Source: Sphingomonas asaccharolytica NBRC 15499
Lineage (GTDB): Bacteria; Pseudomonadota; Alphaproteobacteria; Sphingomonadales; Sphingomonadaceae
Length of the DNA: 36,008 nucleotides
Direction of reading: 5' to 3'
Assembly: GCF_001598355.1 (NCBI RefSeq)
Contig: NZ_BCYU01000050.1
Span: 1 to 36,008, forward strand
The number at the start of each line of letters is the position of its first letter. Within the stretch, counting starts at the first letter, position 1. The notes beneath the pieces are model-generated. The model searched no databases. It had not been told where the DNA came from and saw only the letters and a program-made list of their open reading frames with translations. Shown in pieces: positions 17,019-24,388 of this stretch. The position numbers and the translations under genes are program-made.

Positions 17019-17708
17019 ATGCGACGCGCCGACCGCCTGTTCCAGATCGTCCAGATCCTCCGCCGCGAGCGGCGGCCGATCACTGCCGAGGCGATCGCGA
17101 TCGAGATCGAGACCTCGAAACGCTCGGTCTATCGCGATATCGCCGCGTTGATGGGCCAGCGCGTGCCGGTGCGCGGGGAAGCCGGGATCGGTTATGTGCT
17201 CGACGACGGTTATGACCTTCCGCCACTGATGCTGACATCCGAAGAGGCTGAGGCTGCCGCGCTGGGCGCGCAATGGGTCGAGGGCCATGGCGATCCCGCT
17301 CTGGCGCGCGCCGCGCGCGACCTGCTCGCCAAGATCGCCGCAGTCGTGCCGAACGACATGGTCCCACGGATCACCGACGCCGTGGCGCGCACGACGCCGG
17401 GCTGGCGGATCGCGCCGGACAGCGTCGACGCCGGCCGATTGCGCACCGCCATTCGCAGCGGCAGCAAGATCCGACTCTCCTATCGCGACGAGCAGGGCCG
17501 GGTCAGCGAACGCATCGTCTGGCCGGTAGCGATCGGCTATCTCGACGCCGCGCGGCTGCTTGCCGCCTGGTGCGAGTTGCGCGAGGATTTCCGGTCTTTC
17601 CGCCTCGACCGTATCGTCGCGGCTGATATCCTCGACCAAACCTATCCGCCAAGACCGGCGGCGCTCAGGGCGCAATGGCTCGCCCGTTTTCGCGACGGTG
17701 CGGCATAG
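17019..17708 (+). CDS. YafY-type HTH/WYL transcriptional regulator
   Basis: The 229-residue protein has an N-terminal HTH_11-type winged helix (about 1-60; RLFQIVQILRRERRPITAEAIA, TSKRSVYRDIAALMGQRVPVRGEAGIGY) followed by a WYL-type domain (about 135-215; IRLSYRDEQGRVSERIVWPVAIGYLDAARLLAAWCELREDF). WYL domains bind ligands, often nucleic acids or small molecules, and tune DNA binding. The divergent GFA-family gene with a 97-bp shared promoter region is the obvious candidate target. A hairpin about 50 bp after the stop lies between this gene and aceA. Confidence 0.9.
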   Translation: MRRADRLFQIVQILRRERRPITAEAIAIEIETSKRSVYRDIAALMGQRVPVRGEAGIGYVLDDGYDLPPLMLTSEEAEAAALGAQWVEGHGDPALARAARDLLAKIAAVVPNDMVPRITDAVARTTPGWRIAPDSVDAGRLRTAIRSGSKIRLSYRDEQGRVSERIVWPVAIGYLDAARLLAAWCELREDFRSFRLDRIVAADILDQTYPPRPAALRAQWLARFRDGAA

Positions 17709-17760
17709 TCGGCGGGCGGCGCCACCGCGCTCCGGATGGCGCATAGTCGTGAAAATGAAA

Positions 17761-17790
17761 CGGCCCGGAGGGGCTACTTCCTCCGGGCCG
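17761..17790 (-). terminator. Intrinsic terminator between WYL regulator and aceA
   Basis: CGGCCCGGAGG and CCTCCGGGCCG form an 11-bp stem with an 8-nt loop. On the minus strand the hairpin is followed by TTTCATTTT, so it is better oriented to end the aceA transcript, about 170 bp past its stop, and may also serve the convergent regulator gene. Confidence 0.75.
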
Positions 17791-17914
17791 TCCATGGTTC
17801 GCCGCAAGCGGGGGCTGACGCGGCGAACGTCGCGGCGCGGGCCGCGAACTTACTTTGGCAGTGACGCTGCGGCGAAGCCGCGTCGTCGGTCGGGGCTGTC
17901 GGCCCCGTCGGCCG

Positions 17915-17964
17915 GGCGTGATCGCGAGCGCGAGATAGCGGATCGCTATCCCGCTCGATCACGC
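17915..17964. other. Long imperfect hairpin at the aceA stop codon
   Basis: GGCGTGATC, GAGCG and GATAGCG are repeated in reverse complement (CGCTATC, CGCTC, GATCACGCC) around a GAT loop, with a few unpaired bases in the left arm. The structure begins inside the last codons of aceA and includes its TGA (17961-17959). It has no T-run, so mRNA 3'-end protection is more likely than termination, which the next hairpin at 17761 can provide. Confidence 0.6.
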
Positions 17965-19554
17965 CGCGAACTGGTTCATCGTATTATGCGCCCCGCCAGC
18001 CTTCAGCGCGGCTTCACCGGCGAAATACTCCTTGTGATCGTCGCCCAGGTCGCTGCCCGACATGTTCTGGTGCTTCACCGCGGCGATGCCCTGGCGGATT
18101 TCCTGGCGCTGGACGTTCTTGACGTAGCCCAGCATCCCCGCCTCGCCGAAATATTCCCGAGCCAGATTGTCGGTCGATAAAGCGGCGGTGTGATAAGTCG
18201 GCAAGGTGATCAGGTGGTGGAAGATACCCGCCCGCTTTGCGGCATCCGCCTGGAAGGTCCGGATCCGCTCGTCGGCCTCGGCCGCCAGATCGGTCGTGTC
18301 ATAATCCACGCTCATCAGCTTCGCGCGATCGTATGCCGACACGTCGCGGCCCGCCTCGGCCCAGGCATTATAGACTTGCTGACGGAAATTGAGCGTCCAG
18401 TTGAAGCTGGGTGAGTTGTTGTAGACCAATTTCGCGTTGGGCACGACCTCGCGGATGCGATCGACCATCGAGGCGATCTGTTCGATATGCGGCTTCTCGG
18501 TCTCGATCCATAACAGGTCGGCGCCGTTCTGCAGCGAGGCGATGCAGTCCATCACGCAGCGGTCGGCCCCAGTCCCTTCGCGGAACTGGTAGAGGTTCGA
18601 CTTTAGCCGCTTGGGGCGGACGAGCTTGCCGTCGCGTTCCATCACGACGTCGCCGGCTTTGAGGTCGCCGATCGCGATCTCCTCGCAATCGAGGAACGAA
18701 TTATACTGATCGCCGAGGTCGCCAGGCGCGTGGCTGATCGCGATCTGCTTGGTCAGGCCGGCGCCCAACGAATCGGTGCGCGTGACGATGATCCCATCCT
18801 CGACGCCGAGTTCGAGGAAGGCGTAACGGCACGCGCGGACCTTCGCCAAAAAGTCCTCATGCGGCACGGTGACCTTGCCGTCCTGATGCCCGCATTGCTT
18901 TTCGTCGGACACCTGGTTCTCGATCTGCAGCGCACAGGCTCCCGCCTCGATCATCTTCTTGGCGAGCAAATACGTCGCCTCGGCATTGCCGAAGCCGGCA
19001 TCGATGTCGGCGATGATCGGCACGACGTGCGTCTGGTGATTGTCGATCGCGTGGATCAGCCGCTGTTCGGCAACTTCGTCGCCCGCCTCACGCGCCTTAT
19101 CGAGCTCGCGGAACATCATCCCCAACTCGCGCGCATCGGCTTGACGCAGGAAGGTGTAGAGTTCCTCGATCAGCGCGGGAACGCTGGTCTTTTCGTGCAT
19201 CGACTGGTCGGGCAGCGGTCCGAAGTCGGAGCGCAACGCGGCGACCATCCAGCCCGACAGGTAAAGATAGCGGCGCTCGGTCGAGCCGAAATGCTTCTTG
19301 ACGCTGATCATCTTCTGCTGACCGATGAACCCATGCCAGCAGCCCAGCGACTGGGTGTAGTTGGCCGGATCGGCGTCATAGGCCGCCATGTCGCGGCGCA
19401 TGATCGCCGCCGTGTAGCGCGCGATGTCGAGCCCGGTGCGGAACCGGTTCTGGACCTGCATCCGCGCCACTGCCTCGGCGCCGATCCCGTCCCAGGTGCC
19501 ATTATGGCTCTTGATAAGCTGGCCGGTAGCAGCGATCGAATCTTGGTAGGTCAC
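17959..19554 (-). CDS. aceA: Isocitrate lyase
   Basis: The 531-residue enzyme splits isocitrate into glyoxylate and succinate, the first step of the glyoxylate bypass used for growth on acetate and fatty acids. It belongs to the long bacterial form, with WHGFIGQQKMISVKKHFG, IADIDAGFGNAEATYLLAKKMIEAGA and the catalytic loop K219-Q-C221-G-H (SDEKQCGHQDGKV), equivalent to the KKCGH signature. The start codon is GTG, preceded by GAGGA at good spacing. Malate synthase is not in the window. An inverted repeat TATGTA-N8-TACATA lies 31-50 bp upstream, sharing TATGTAAA with the region before the XRE regulator 3 kb away, so regulation by that protein is likely. Confidence 0.96.
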   Translation of the reverse strand: MTYQDSIAATGQLIKSHNGTWDGIGAEAVARMQVQNRFRTGLDIARYTAAIMRRDMAAYDADPANYTQSLGCWHGFIGQQKMISVKKHFGSTERRYLYLSGWMVAALRSDFGPLPDQSMHEKTSVPALIEELYTFLRQADARELGMMFRELDKAREAGDEVAEQRLIHAIDNHQTHVVPIIADIDAGFGNAEATYLLAKKMIEAGACALQIENQVSDEKQCGHQDGKVTVPHEDFLAKVRACRYAFLELGVEDGIIVTRTDSLGAGLTKQIAISHAPGDLGDQYNSFLDCEEIAIGDLKAGDVVMERDGKLVRPKRLKSNLYQFREGTGADRCVMDCIASLQNGADLLWIETEKPHIEQIASMVDRIREVVPNAKLVYNNSPSFNWTLNFRQQVYNAWAEAGRDVSAYDRAKLMSVDYDTTDLAAEADERIRTFQADAAKRAGIFHHLITLPTYHTAALSTDNLAREYFGEAGMLGYVKNVQRQEIRQGIAAVKHQNMSGSDLGDDHKEYFAGEAALKAGGAHNTMNQFAA

Positions 19555-19584
19555 GGTACGTCCTCGCTTGTAGTGATGCGAGGT

Positions 19585-19604
19585 TATGTACAGCTATTTA
19601 CATA
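19585..19604 (-). promoter_or_regulatory. Inverted repeat in aceA promoter, likely regulator site
   Basis: TATGTA (19585-19590) and TACATA (19599-19604) form an inverted repeat with 8-bp spacing. On the minus strand a possible -35 TTGAGC lies upstream so that the repeat overlaps the -10 region. The minus-strand octamer TATGTAAA recurs before the ScfR/RamB-type gene (see 22671-22691). Confidence 0.6.
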
Positions 19605-19655
19605 GTTCGCCGCAGCTCAACGAGGACGATAGAGGTTATGATGTGACCACGAGAG

Positions 19656-19685
19656 CAGATTTATCTGATAATCTGTCATCAGATT
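19656..19685. other. Clustered CAGAT / ATCTG motifs
   Basis: Within 30 bp the pentamer CAGAT or its reverse complement ATCTG occurs four times (19656, 19663, 19671, 19680), including the inverted repeat AATCTG-TCAT-CAGATT (19670-19685). The cluster lies between the stop of the lipocalin-like gene and the aceA promoter, in an AT-rich island. It may be a weak terminator or a binding site upstream of aceA; the sequence alone does not decide. Confidence 0.45.
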
Positions 19686-19691
19686 TACAAG

Positions 19692-20219
19692 CTAATCGAC
19701 CTTGCGCCAGACCGAGATCGGGATGTCGCCATTGGAGCGCGCGGCGACGGTGTAGCGCAGCACCTTGCCCTGCAACTGGTATTGCCTGACCTGTCTCGTC
19801 CCGTTCCAATTGGCGAAGCTTGCCTGCTCAATGGCGAAGGTCAGCGTGTGCGCCTTCACGTCCGCGCTCAGCATTCCATAATGCACGCTCATCCCCAACG
19901 CGGTGTCGCGATATTCTTCCGGGGTGCCGGTGGCGCGATCGCCCGAGGCGAAGCGGGGCCGTTCGCTCTTGTAGATCATGAGCGTGTAGCGACCGGCAGC
20001 ATCCACCATCATGCTGCCGCGCGGCGCTGCACCATAGTCGTGGCCGATACTGCCGTCAGGGTGCCGGACGTCCGCGGCGACCAGCGTCCAGGTGCCGACT
20101 AGCGCGCGGGGCAGCGCCGGGCGCTCACCCGCGGCGGATGCCGTGGCGAACGAACCGCCGAAAAGGATGGCAGCGACAGCTACCTCAATCGTGCGCGGCG
20201 GCGGCAACAGTCTGAACAT
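19692..20219 (-). CDS. Secreted lipocalin-like domain protein
   Basis: The 175-residue product has a signal peptide (IEVAVAAILFGGSFATASA, cleavage near residue 29) and one lipocalin-like domain: LVGTWTLVAADVRHPDGSIGHDYGAAPRGSMMVDAAGRYTLMIY, then EYRDTALGMSVHYGMLSAD and a C-terminal strand with LQGKVLRYTVAARSNGDIPISVWRKVD. Such proteins are thought to bind small hydrophobic ligands; no enzyme activity is implied. AAGGAG precedes the ATG. It is divergent from a LysR gene with a 9-bp inverted repeat in the 90-bp gap, the classic layout of a LysR regulator and its target. Confidence 0.85.
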   Translation of the reverse strand: MFRLLPPPRTIEVAVAAILFGGSFATASAAGERPALPRALVGTWTLVAADVRHPDGSIGHDYGAAPRGSMMVDAAGRYTLMIYKSERPRFASGDRATGTPEEYRDTALGMSVHYGMLSADVKAHTLTFAIEQASFANWNGTRQVRQYQLQGKVLRYTVAARSNGDIPISVWRKVD

Positions 20220-20262
20220 CGCAAATCTCCTTCCTGACCGCTGCTACCCAACCCTTTCCATC

Positions 20263-20285
20263 CATAAAAACGCATAGTTTTTATG
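20263..20285. promoter_or_regulatory. Probable LysR operator in divergent promoter
   Basis: CATAAAAAC (20263-20271) and GTTTTTATG (20277-20285) are exact reverse complements around a 5-bp centre, an AT-rich dyad as expected for LysR-type regulators. It lies 44 bp before the lipocalin-like gene and 25 bp before the LysR gene. A second short dyad, CTTCAG-N5-CTGAAG (20291-20307), touches the LysR start. Confidence 0.7.
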
Positions 20286-20309
20286 TTTCACTTCAGTTAT
20301 TCTGAAGCA

Positions 20310-21197
20310 ATGCTCCTGCCCAATCTCGATATGGACGTCCTGAGGACGTTGGTCTTGGCCGAACAATTGGGCGGGTTCGGCCGCGCCGCGGAACGTGTCG
20401 GGCGCTCGCAATCTGCGGTCAGCCAGCAAGTCCGCAAGATCGAGGACCAGATCGGAGAGCCCCTGTTCGAAAAACAGGGCCGCGGCCTGGCGCCCACGCC
20501 GGCCGGCGAAATCCTGCTCGCTTATGCCCGTCGCATCCTCGACCTCAACGACGAGGCGCTCATCGCGGTCCGCGGCACGGCGGCGCAGGGCCAGGTGCGC
20601 TTCGGTTTGCCCCCCGATCTCGCCGAAACCTGGCTTCCCGACGTGCTCGGACGATTCAATCGCGCGCATCCTGGCGTGCGCCTGGAAACGATCGTCGATC
20701 GCAATCGTGCGCTGATCGAGCGACTGGACCGCGGCGAGCTCGATGTCGCGCTCGCCATGAACCAGACCGACCGCGCCGATGTCCGGCCGCTGGTCGCGCT
20801 CAAGGCAATCTGGATCGGGCCATCGCCCCGCCGCTTGCATTGGGATCCGGAGGGTGGCGAGCCGCTGCCACTCATCCTGACCGAAGCGCCCTGCTTCTTT
20901 CGTCAGCGCGCACTCGCCTTGCTGGAAGCCGCCGGTATCCCCTGGCGCGTCGTGCTGACCAGCGCGAGCGCGCGCGGCCTGTGGGCAGCGGTCGAAGCCG
21001 GACTCGGCGTGACCTTGCGCATTCCCGTCGGCGTCCCGGCCGATCTGCACGTCCTCGGCATTGAAGAGGGACTTCCCGATCCGACCGGCGAGCCGTTCGT
21101 CTTGTCGATCCATGATGGCGGCCGCATCCTCGAGCCTGCCGCACGGCAACTCTACGATATCCTGGCCGCCGCGATGACCGACAGAGTTGGCGGCTAA
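20310..21197 (+). CDS. LysR-family transcriptional regulator
   Basis: The 295-residue protein has the LysR winged helix at its N-terminus (LPNLDMDVLRTLVLAEQLGGFGRAAERVGRSQSAVSQQVRKIEDQIGEPLFEK) and a periplasmic-binding-like effector domain (about 90-290). The ATG at 20310 was preferred to the one at 20283 because the latter lies inside the operator dyad and has no ribosome binding site, while GAAG precedes 20310. The divergent lipocalin-like gene is the likely target, probably with autoregulation. The inducer is unknown. Confidence 0.92.
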   Translation: MLLPNLDMDVLRTLVLAEQLGGFGRAAERVGRSQSAVSQQVRKIEDQIGEPLFEKQGRGLAPTPAGEILLAYARRILDLNDEALIAVRGTAAQGQVRFGLPPDLAETWLPDVLGRFNRAHPGVRLETIVDRNRALIERLDRGELDVALAMNQTDRADVRPLVALKAIWIGPSPRRLHWDPEGGEPLPLILTEAPCFFRQRALALLEAAGIPWRVVLTSASARGLWAAVEAGLGVTLRIPVGVPADLHVLGIEEGLPDPTGEPFVLSIHDGGRILEPAARQLYDILAAAMTDRVGG

Positions 21198-21213
21198 ACT
21201 TCAATCGAGATCG

Positions 21214-22605
21214 TCAATCGCCGCCGAAGGTGAACGGGCTGACCCCGCGCTCGCGTTCGTTGACCAGTAGGGCGCGGCCCGCCGGCGCGGCGCTGCGTTG
21301 CGGGCAGGATGGTCGGGCGCACGCGCGACAGCCCAGGCCGATCGGGGTAGCCTCCCCCGTCAGGTCGATTCCTCGTGCCGCCGCCATGCCGCCCGCCACG
21401 TCCGCCGCGACACCCAGTCCAACCGCGAATTCCGCCTGCACCGCGCCATAACGGCGGCCCTGCGGCGTCACGGTGCGGGAGAGCGTCAGCCAGCGCGCAC
21501 CATCCTCGAGTTCGACCAGCTGCACCGCAAGCTCTCCGGGCCGGTCGAACGCCGAATGCACGCGCCAGAGCGGGCAGCGCCGGTCGCTTTCGACCAGCGG
21601 CGAACCGCTCGCTCCCGAGAACCGCTTCGAGACCTGACCGGCGCGATCGATCCGCACCATGAAGAAGGGCAGCCCGCGCGCGCCCACACGCTGGAGCGTG
21701 GTCAGCCGGTGCGCGACCTGCTCGAACCCGGCGCCGAAGCGCCGCTGCAGCAATTCGAGGTCGTAGCCGGTCGCCTCGCAGGCGCGCAGGAAGCGGGCAT
21801 AAGGCATCATCACGGCCGCGGCGAAATAGCTCGTCAGATAACGGCGATAGAGTCGCTCGCCCGCCCGGTCGGCGAACGCGGCGCCCTGAACCAGCGCCTC
21901 GACCATCGACCGCGCCTCGATCTGGCCGAGTTGATAGGCGGCGGCAAAGGTGCGGCTGGCGGCGTCGAGCGTCTCGGACACTTGCAGCTGGCGGGCATGG
22001 AGGTCAGTGCGCCGCAGCAGATCGGGCATTACGTCGACCGGCAGAATCCGGATGGTAAGTTGATGCTTGACGCGCAGGCGCTCGGCAATCGCGCCATAAA
22101 GGTCGCCGGCCCCCATCCGCAATTCGTCGGCCAGCGCCTCCGCCGCCGCGTCGAGATCGGCATAATGGCCGCGCCAGCGCTCGATCTCCTTGCGCAATTC
22201 GGCGATCACGTCGGCCGGGCCGCCGACATCCCCTGTTGCCGCTCCTTGCCCCAGCCGATCGAACACGCGCGCAAAGGCTTCGGCGCCGCCCGGCGCACCC
22301 GCCAGCCATTCCTCCACTTCGTTACGGTCGATCTCGAGGTCGGCGAATATCGGATCGGCCAGCCGCCGCCGGATCGCCGCCGCCCCGCCGCCGGGCTCAC
22401 CTGCCGCCAGCGCGCGCGGATCGAAGTCGAACGTTTCGGCGAGCTTGACTAGCAGGGCGGCAGATAGCGGACGCTGGTTCTTTTCGACCAGATTGAGATA
22501 GCTGGGCGAGATGACGAGCATCTCCGCCATTCCCGCCTGAGTCAGTCCAGCGCGCCTACGCAACCGTCGAACCGCATGTCCCGCCAGCAATTTGCGATCC
22601 GCCAT
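21214..22605 (-). CDS. XRE-family short-chain fatty acid regulator (ScfR/RamB type)
   Basis: The 463-residue protein has an N-terminal XRE helix-turn-helix (about 9-63; GHAVRRLRRRAGLTQAGMAEMLVISPSYLNLVEKNQRPLS), a middle region related to the IrrE-type peptidase fold but without HExxH, and a C-terminal domain with the cysteine cluster GLGCRACARPSCPQR. This is the architecture of regulators of glyoxylate, methylcitrate and acetate genes (RamB, PrpR of actinobacteria, ScfR). The start at 22605 has GAGGG upstream and begins directly at the HTH domain. The gene lies 1.7 kb upstream of the aceA start on the same strand, separated by the divergent LysR/lipocalin pair. The shared TATGTAAA motif in both promoters supports aceA and itself as targets. 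Confidence 0.88.
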   Translation of the reverse strand: MADRKLLAGHAVRRLRRRAGLTQAGMAEMLVISPSYLNLVEKNQRPLSAALLVKLAETFDFDPRALAAGEPGGGAAAIRRRLADPIFADLEIDRNEVEEWLAGAPGGAEAFARVFDRLGQGAATGDVGGPADVIAELRKEIERWRGHYADLDAAAEALADELRMGAGDLYGAIAERLRVKHQLTIRILPVDVMPDLLRRTDLHARQLQVSETLDAASRTFAAAYQLGQIEARSMVEALVQGAAFADRAGERLYRRYLTSYFAAAVMMPYARFLRACEATGYDLELLQRRFGAGFEQVAHRLTTLQRVGARGLPFFMVRIDRAGQVSKRFSGASGSPLVESDRRCPLWRVHSAFDRPGELAVQLVELEDGARWLTLSRTVTPQGRRYGAVQAEFAVGLGVAADVAGGMAAARGIDLTGEATPIGLGCRACARPSCPQRSAAPAGRALLVNERERGVSPFTFGGD

Positions 22606-22670
22606 CCCAGCCCTCGAATAGAATTGCCCAGCAGCAGCGATCCGGTGGTGGCGGCTAATTGTCAATATTT

Positions 22671-22691
22671 TACATACCGACCGGCTATGTA
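22671..22691 (-). promoter_or_regulatory. TACATA/TATGTA repeat before the XRE regulator
   Basis: TACATA (22671-22676) and TATGTA (22686-22691) form an inverted repeat with 9-bp spacing, 66-86 bp upstream of the regulator start. The minus strand reads GGTATGTAAAATATTGAC, sharing TATGTAAA with the aceA site, which suggests autoregulation by the ScfR/RamB-type protein. Confidence 0.5.
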
Positions 22692-22812
22692 GCCCGATCA
22701 GTCGACATCCTGACCTCGGAGCAGACCGATGCGATATCGCCCCGCGCACGAAATTCGGCCAGATGCCCGCTCAGAGACGAGCGTCTGCGCTTCAGTCTTG
22801 TAAGGTTTCCGA

Positions 22813-22867
22813 CTTTCCTGGGGAGGAAAGGATGCCCGCCGGGTCGATCTCGGCGGGCATTTTCTTT
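22813..22867 (+). terminator. Tandem hairpins with T-run; possible end of a small RNA
   Basis: Hairpin one is CTTTCCT-GGGG-AGGAAAG (22813-22830). Hairpin two is ATGCCCGCCG / CGGCGGGCAT with a 9-nt loop (22832-22860), followed by TTTCTTT: a textbook intrinsic terminator on the plus strand. No plus-strand gene lies upstream within 1.6 kb, so it may end a small RNA transcribed from the region 22690-22790. It could also end the minus-strand DUF4893 transcript, whose stop is 67 bp away, although the T-run is weaker in that direction. Apart from this and the TACATA/TATGTA repeat, the 321-bp gap 22606-22926 holds no gene I can support. Confidence 0.6.
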
Positions 22868-22926
22868 GCCAAAATCCTGCAGTGGTGGGTGCGCACGGCT
22901 GAACCGATGCCGCGACACGCCGAGGG

Positions 22927-23544
22927 TCAGTCGATCGGCACCAGCTCGACCACGTCGAGCAAAGATTCGAAATGCGGATAGGGCAGCACCAGCCGCCAGC
23001 GCCGCGGCCCGATCCGCTGGACGATTCCAGCCATGTCGCGATTGGCATCGCGGCCATAGTCCATCGGAAGCTCTTCGTCGCCGAGCGACAGCGTGCCGAG
23101 AAATATCTGGCGATAGCCGCCGTCGTCGAACACCAGCCCCGCCGGGCGTTGCGAGCCGCCGATTTTGTAGAAACTCAGCATCTCGCCCTCGGGATCGATG
23201 CGGCAGCGGAAGGCGGGATAGGCAGTGAAATCGCGATTGCCCGACCGCTGTCCGCCGAGCTTGAAGACGCGGCATCGATAATCACCGGCGGGCGGCTTTG
23301 CACCCACCAGGGCGCGATCGGGATCGAACAGCATGCCTTGCGCGGCAATCGCCCAGCCCTGGCCCGCGGCGCGCGCCTTGGCCAGCCCCTCCAGCCACGC
23401 CTGACGGGTATTGCGCAACCGCGTGCGGTCGTCCGGCGTCGCGACGCGGTGCCAATCGGCGGGAATGTCGTCTTTCGCCGCCGCCGGAACGGCCACGGCA
23501 ATGATGAGGGCACCCGCCAGTGTCCCCAGATGCGCCCTTTTCAT
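22927..23544 (-). CDS. Secreted DUF4893 protein
   Basis: The 205-residue product has a signal peptide (MKRAHLGTLAGALIIAVAVPAAA) and matches the DUF4893 family known mainly from sphingomonads: DWHRVATPDDRTRLRNTRQAWLEGLAKA, GMLFDPDRALVGAKPPAGDYRCRVFKLGGQ, and the C-terminal DMAGIVQRIGPRRWRLVLPYPHFESLLDVVELVP. Function is unknown; it is probably periplasmic. There is no clear ribosome binding site before the ATG. A 25-bp palindrome ends 8 bp upstream of the start codon and probably regulates it. The gene follows bdhA on the same strand by 45 bp. Confidence 0.85.
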   Translation of the reverse strand: MKRAHLGTLAGALIIAVAVPAAAKDDIPADWHRVATPDDRTRLRNTRQAWLEGLAKARAAGQGWAIAAQGMLFDPDRALVGAKPPAGDYRCRVFKLGGQRSGNRDFTAYPAFRCRIDPEGEMLSFYKIGGSQRPAGLVFDDGGYRQIFLGTLSLGDEELPMDYGRDANRDMAGIVQRIGPRRWRLVLPYPHFESLLDVVELVPID

Positions 23545-23551
23545 ATAGCGA

Positions 23552-23576
23552 CAACCAACCGCCGGGCGGTTGGTTG
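23552..23576. promoter_or_regulatory. 25-bp perfect palindrome, TetR-type operator candidate
   Basis: CAACCAACCGCC (23552-23563) and GGCGGTTGGTTG (23565-23576) are exact reverse complements around one central base. It lies between the bdhA stop (23590) and the DUF4893 start (23544). AACC/GGTT-rich dyads of this kind are typical operators of TetR-family repressors, but no TetR gene is in the window. A hairpin ending the bdhA mRNA is the alternative; no T-run follows. Confidence 0.6.
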
Positions 23577-23589
23577 CGCAAGCGATACG

Positions 23590-24375
23590 TCAGGCCGCGG
23601 TCCAGCCGCCGTCGACAGTCATATTGGCGCCGGTGATCGACTTGGCCTCGTCGCGGCACAGGAACAAGGCGAGCGCCGCGACCTGTTCTGGGGTGACGAA
23701 TTCCTTGGTCGGCTGGGCGGCGAGCAGCACGTCGTTCATCACTTGCTCGCGCGTCAGGCCACGCGCTTTCATCGTGTCCGGGATCTGGTTCTCGACCAGC
23801 GGCGTCCAGACATAGCCAGGCGAGATCGCATTGACCGTGATCCCGTCGGTCGCGACTTCCAGCGCCGCGGTCTTGGTCAGGCCGGCGATGCCATGCTTGG
23901 CGGCGACATAGGCCGATTTGTTGGGGCTCGCGACCAGGCTGTGCGCCGAGGCGGTCGAGATGATCCGACCCCATTTCGCCGCCTTCATGTAGGGGATCGA
24001 CGCGCGCATCATGTGGAACGCGCTGGTCAGGTTGATCGCGATGATCGCATCCCATTTATCGATCGGGAACTCGTCGATCGGCGCGACGTGCTGGATGCCG
24101 GCATTGTTGACGATGATGTCGGGCCCGCCGATCTCGTCATGGCAGCGCTTGACCATCGCCTCGATCGCCTCGGGCTTGGTCATGTCGGCGGCGTCGTACA
24201 GCGCCTTCGCCCCACTCGTCGTCTCCAGCGCGGCGCGTTCCGTCTCGATAGCCGCGGCGTCGCCAAAGCCGTTGATCATCACGTTCGCCCCCTCGGCGGC
24301 GAACGCCTTGGCATAGGCCAGCCCGATGCCCGAGGTCGAACCGGTGACGATGGCGCTCTTGCCCTTGAGGAACAT
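23590..24375 (-). CDS. bdhA: 3-hydroxybutyrate dehydrogenase
   Basis: The 261-residue short-chain dehydrogenase would oxidise 3-hydroxybutyrate to acetoacetate with NAD+, the entry step for products of polyhydroxybutyrate breakdown. It has the cofactor motif TGSTSGIG, the segment NNAGIQHVAPIDEFPIDKWD typical of this enzyme, catalytic serine in STASAHS, and YVAAK. The start at 24375 has AAGGAGAA at good spacing and matches the usual length of 260 residues; the longer frame has no homology. It lies 13 bp downstream of a patatin-like gene, a pairing often seen with this enzyme. Confidence 0.93.
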   Translation of the reverse strand: MFLKGKSAIVTGSTSGIGLAYAKAFAAEGANVMINGFGDAAAIETERAALETTSGAKALYDAADMTKPEAIEAMVKRCHDEIGGPDIIVNNAGIQHVAPIDEFPIDKWDAIIAINLTSAFHMMRASIPYMKAAKWGRIISTASAHSLVASPNKSAYVAAKHGIAGLTKTAALEVATDGITVNAISPGYVWTPLVENQIPDTMKARGLTREQVMNDVLLAAQPTKEFVTPEQVAALALFLCRDEAKSITGANMTVDGGWTAA

Positions 24376-24388
24376 GCGGGTCTTCTCC

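Noticed and set aside
21189..21225. GGCGGC / GCCGCC pair between the LysR and XRE genes as a terminator
   Set aside because: The stem is only six base pairs with a 25-nt loop and no T-run.
22832..22981. Small frame beginning ATGCCCGCC after GGAGGAAAGG
   Set aside because: The start codon and ribosome binding site lie within two hairpins and a T-run that form a terminator, and the frame runs into the 3' end of the DUF4893 gene with no sensible protein sequence.
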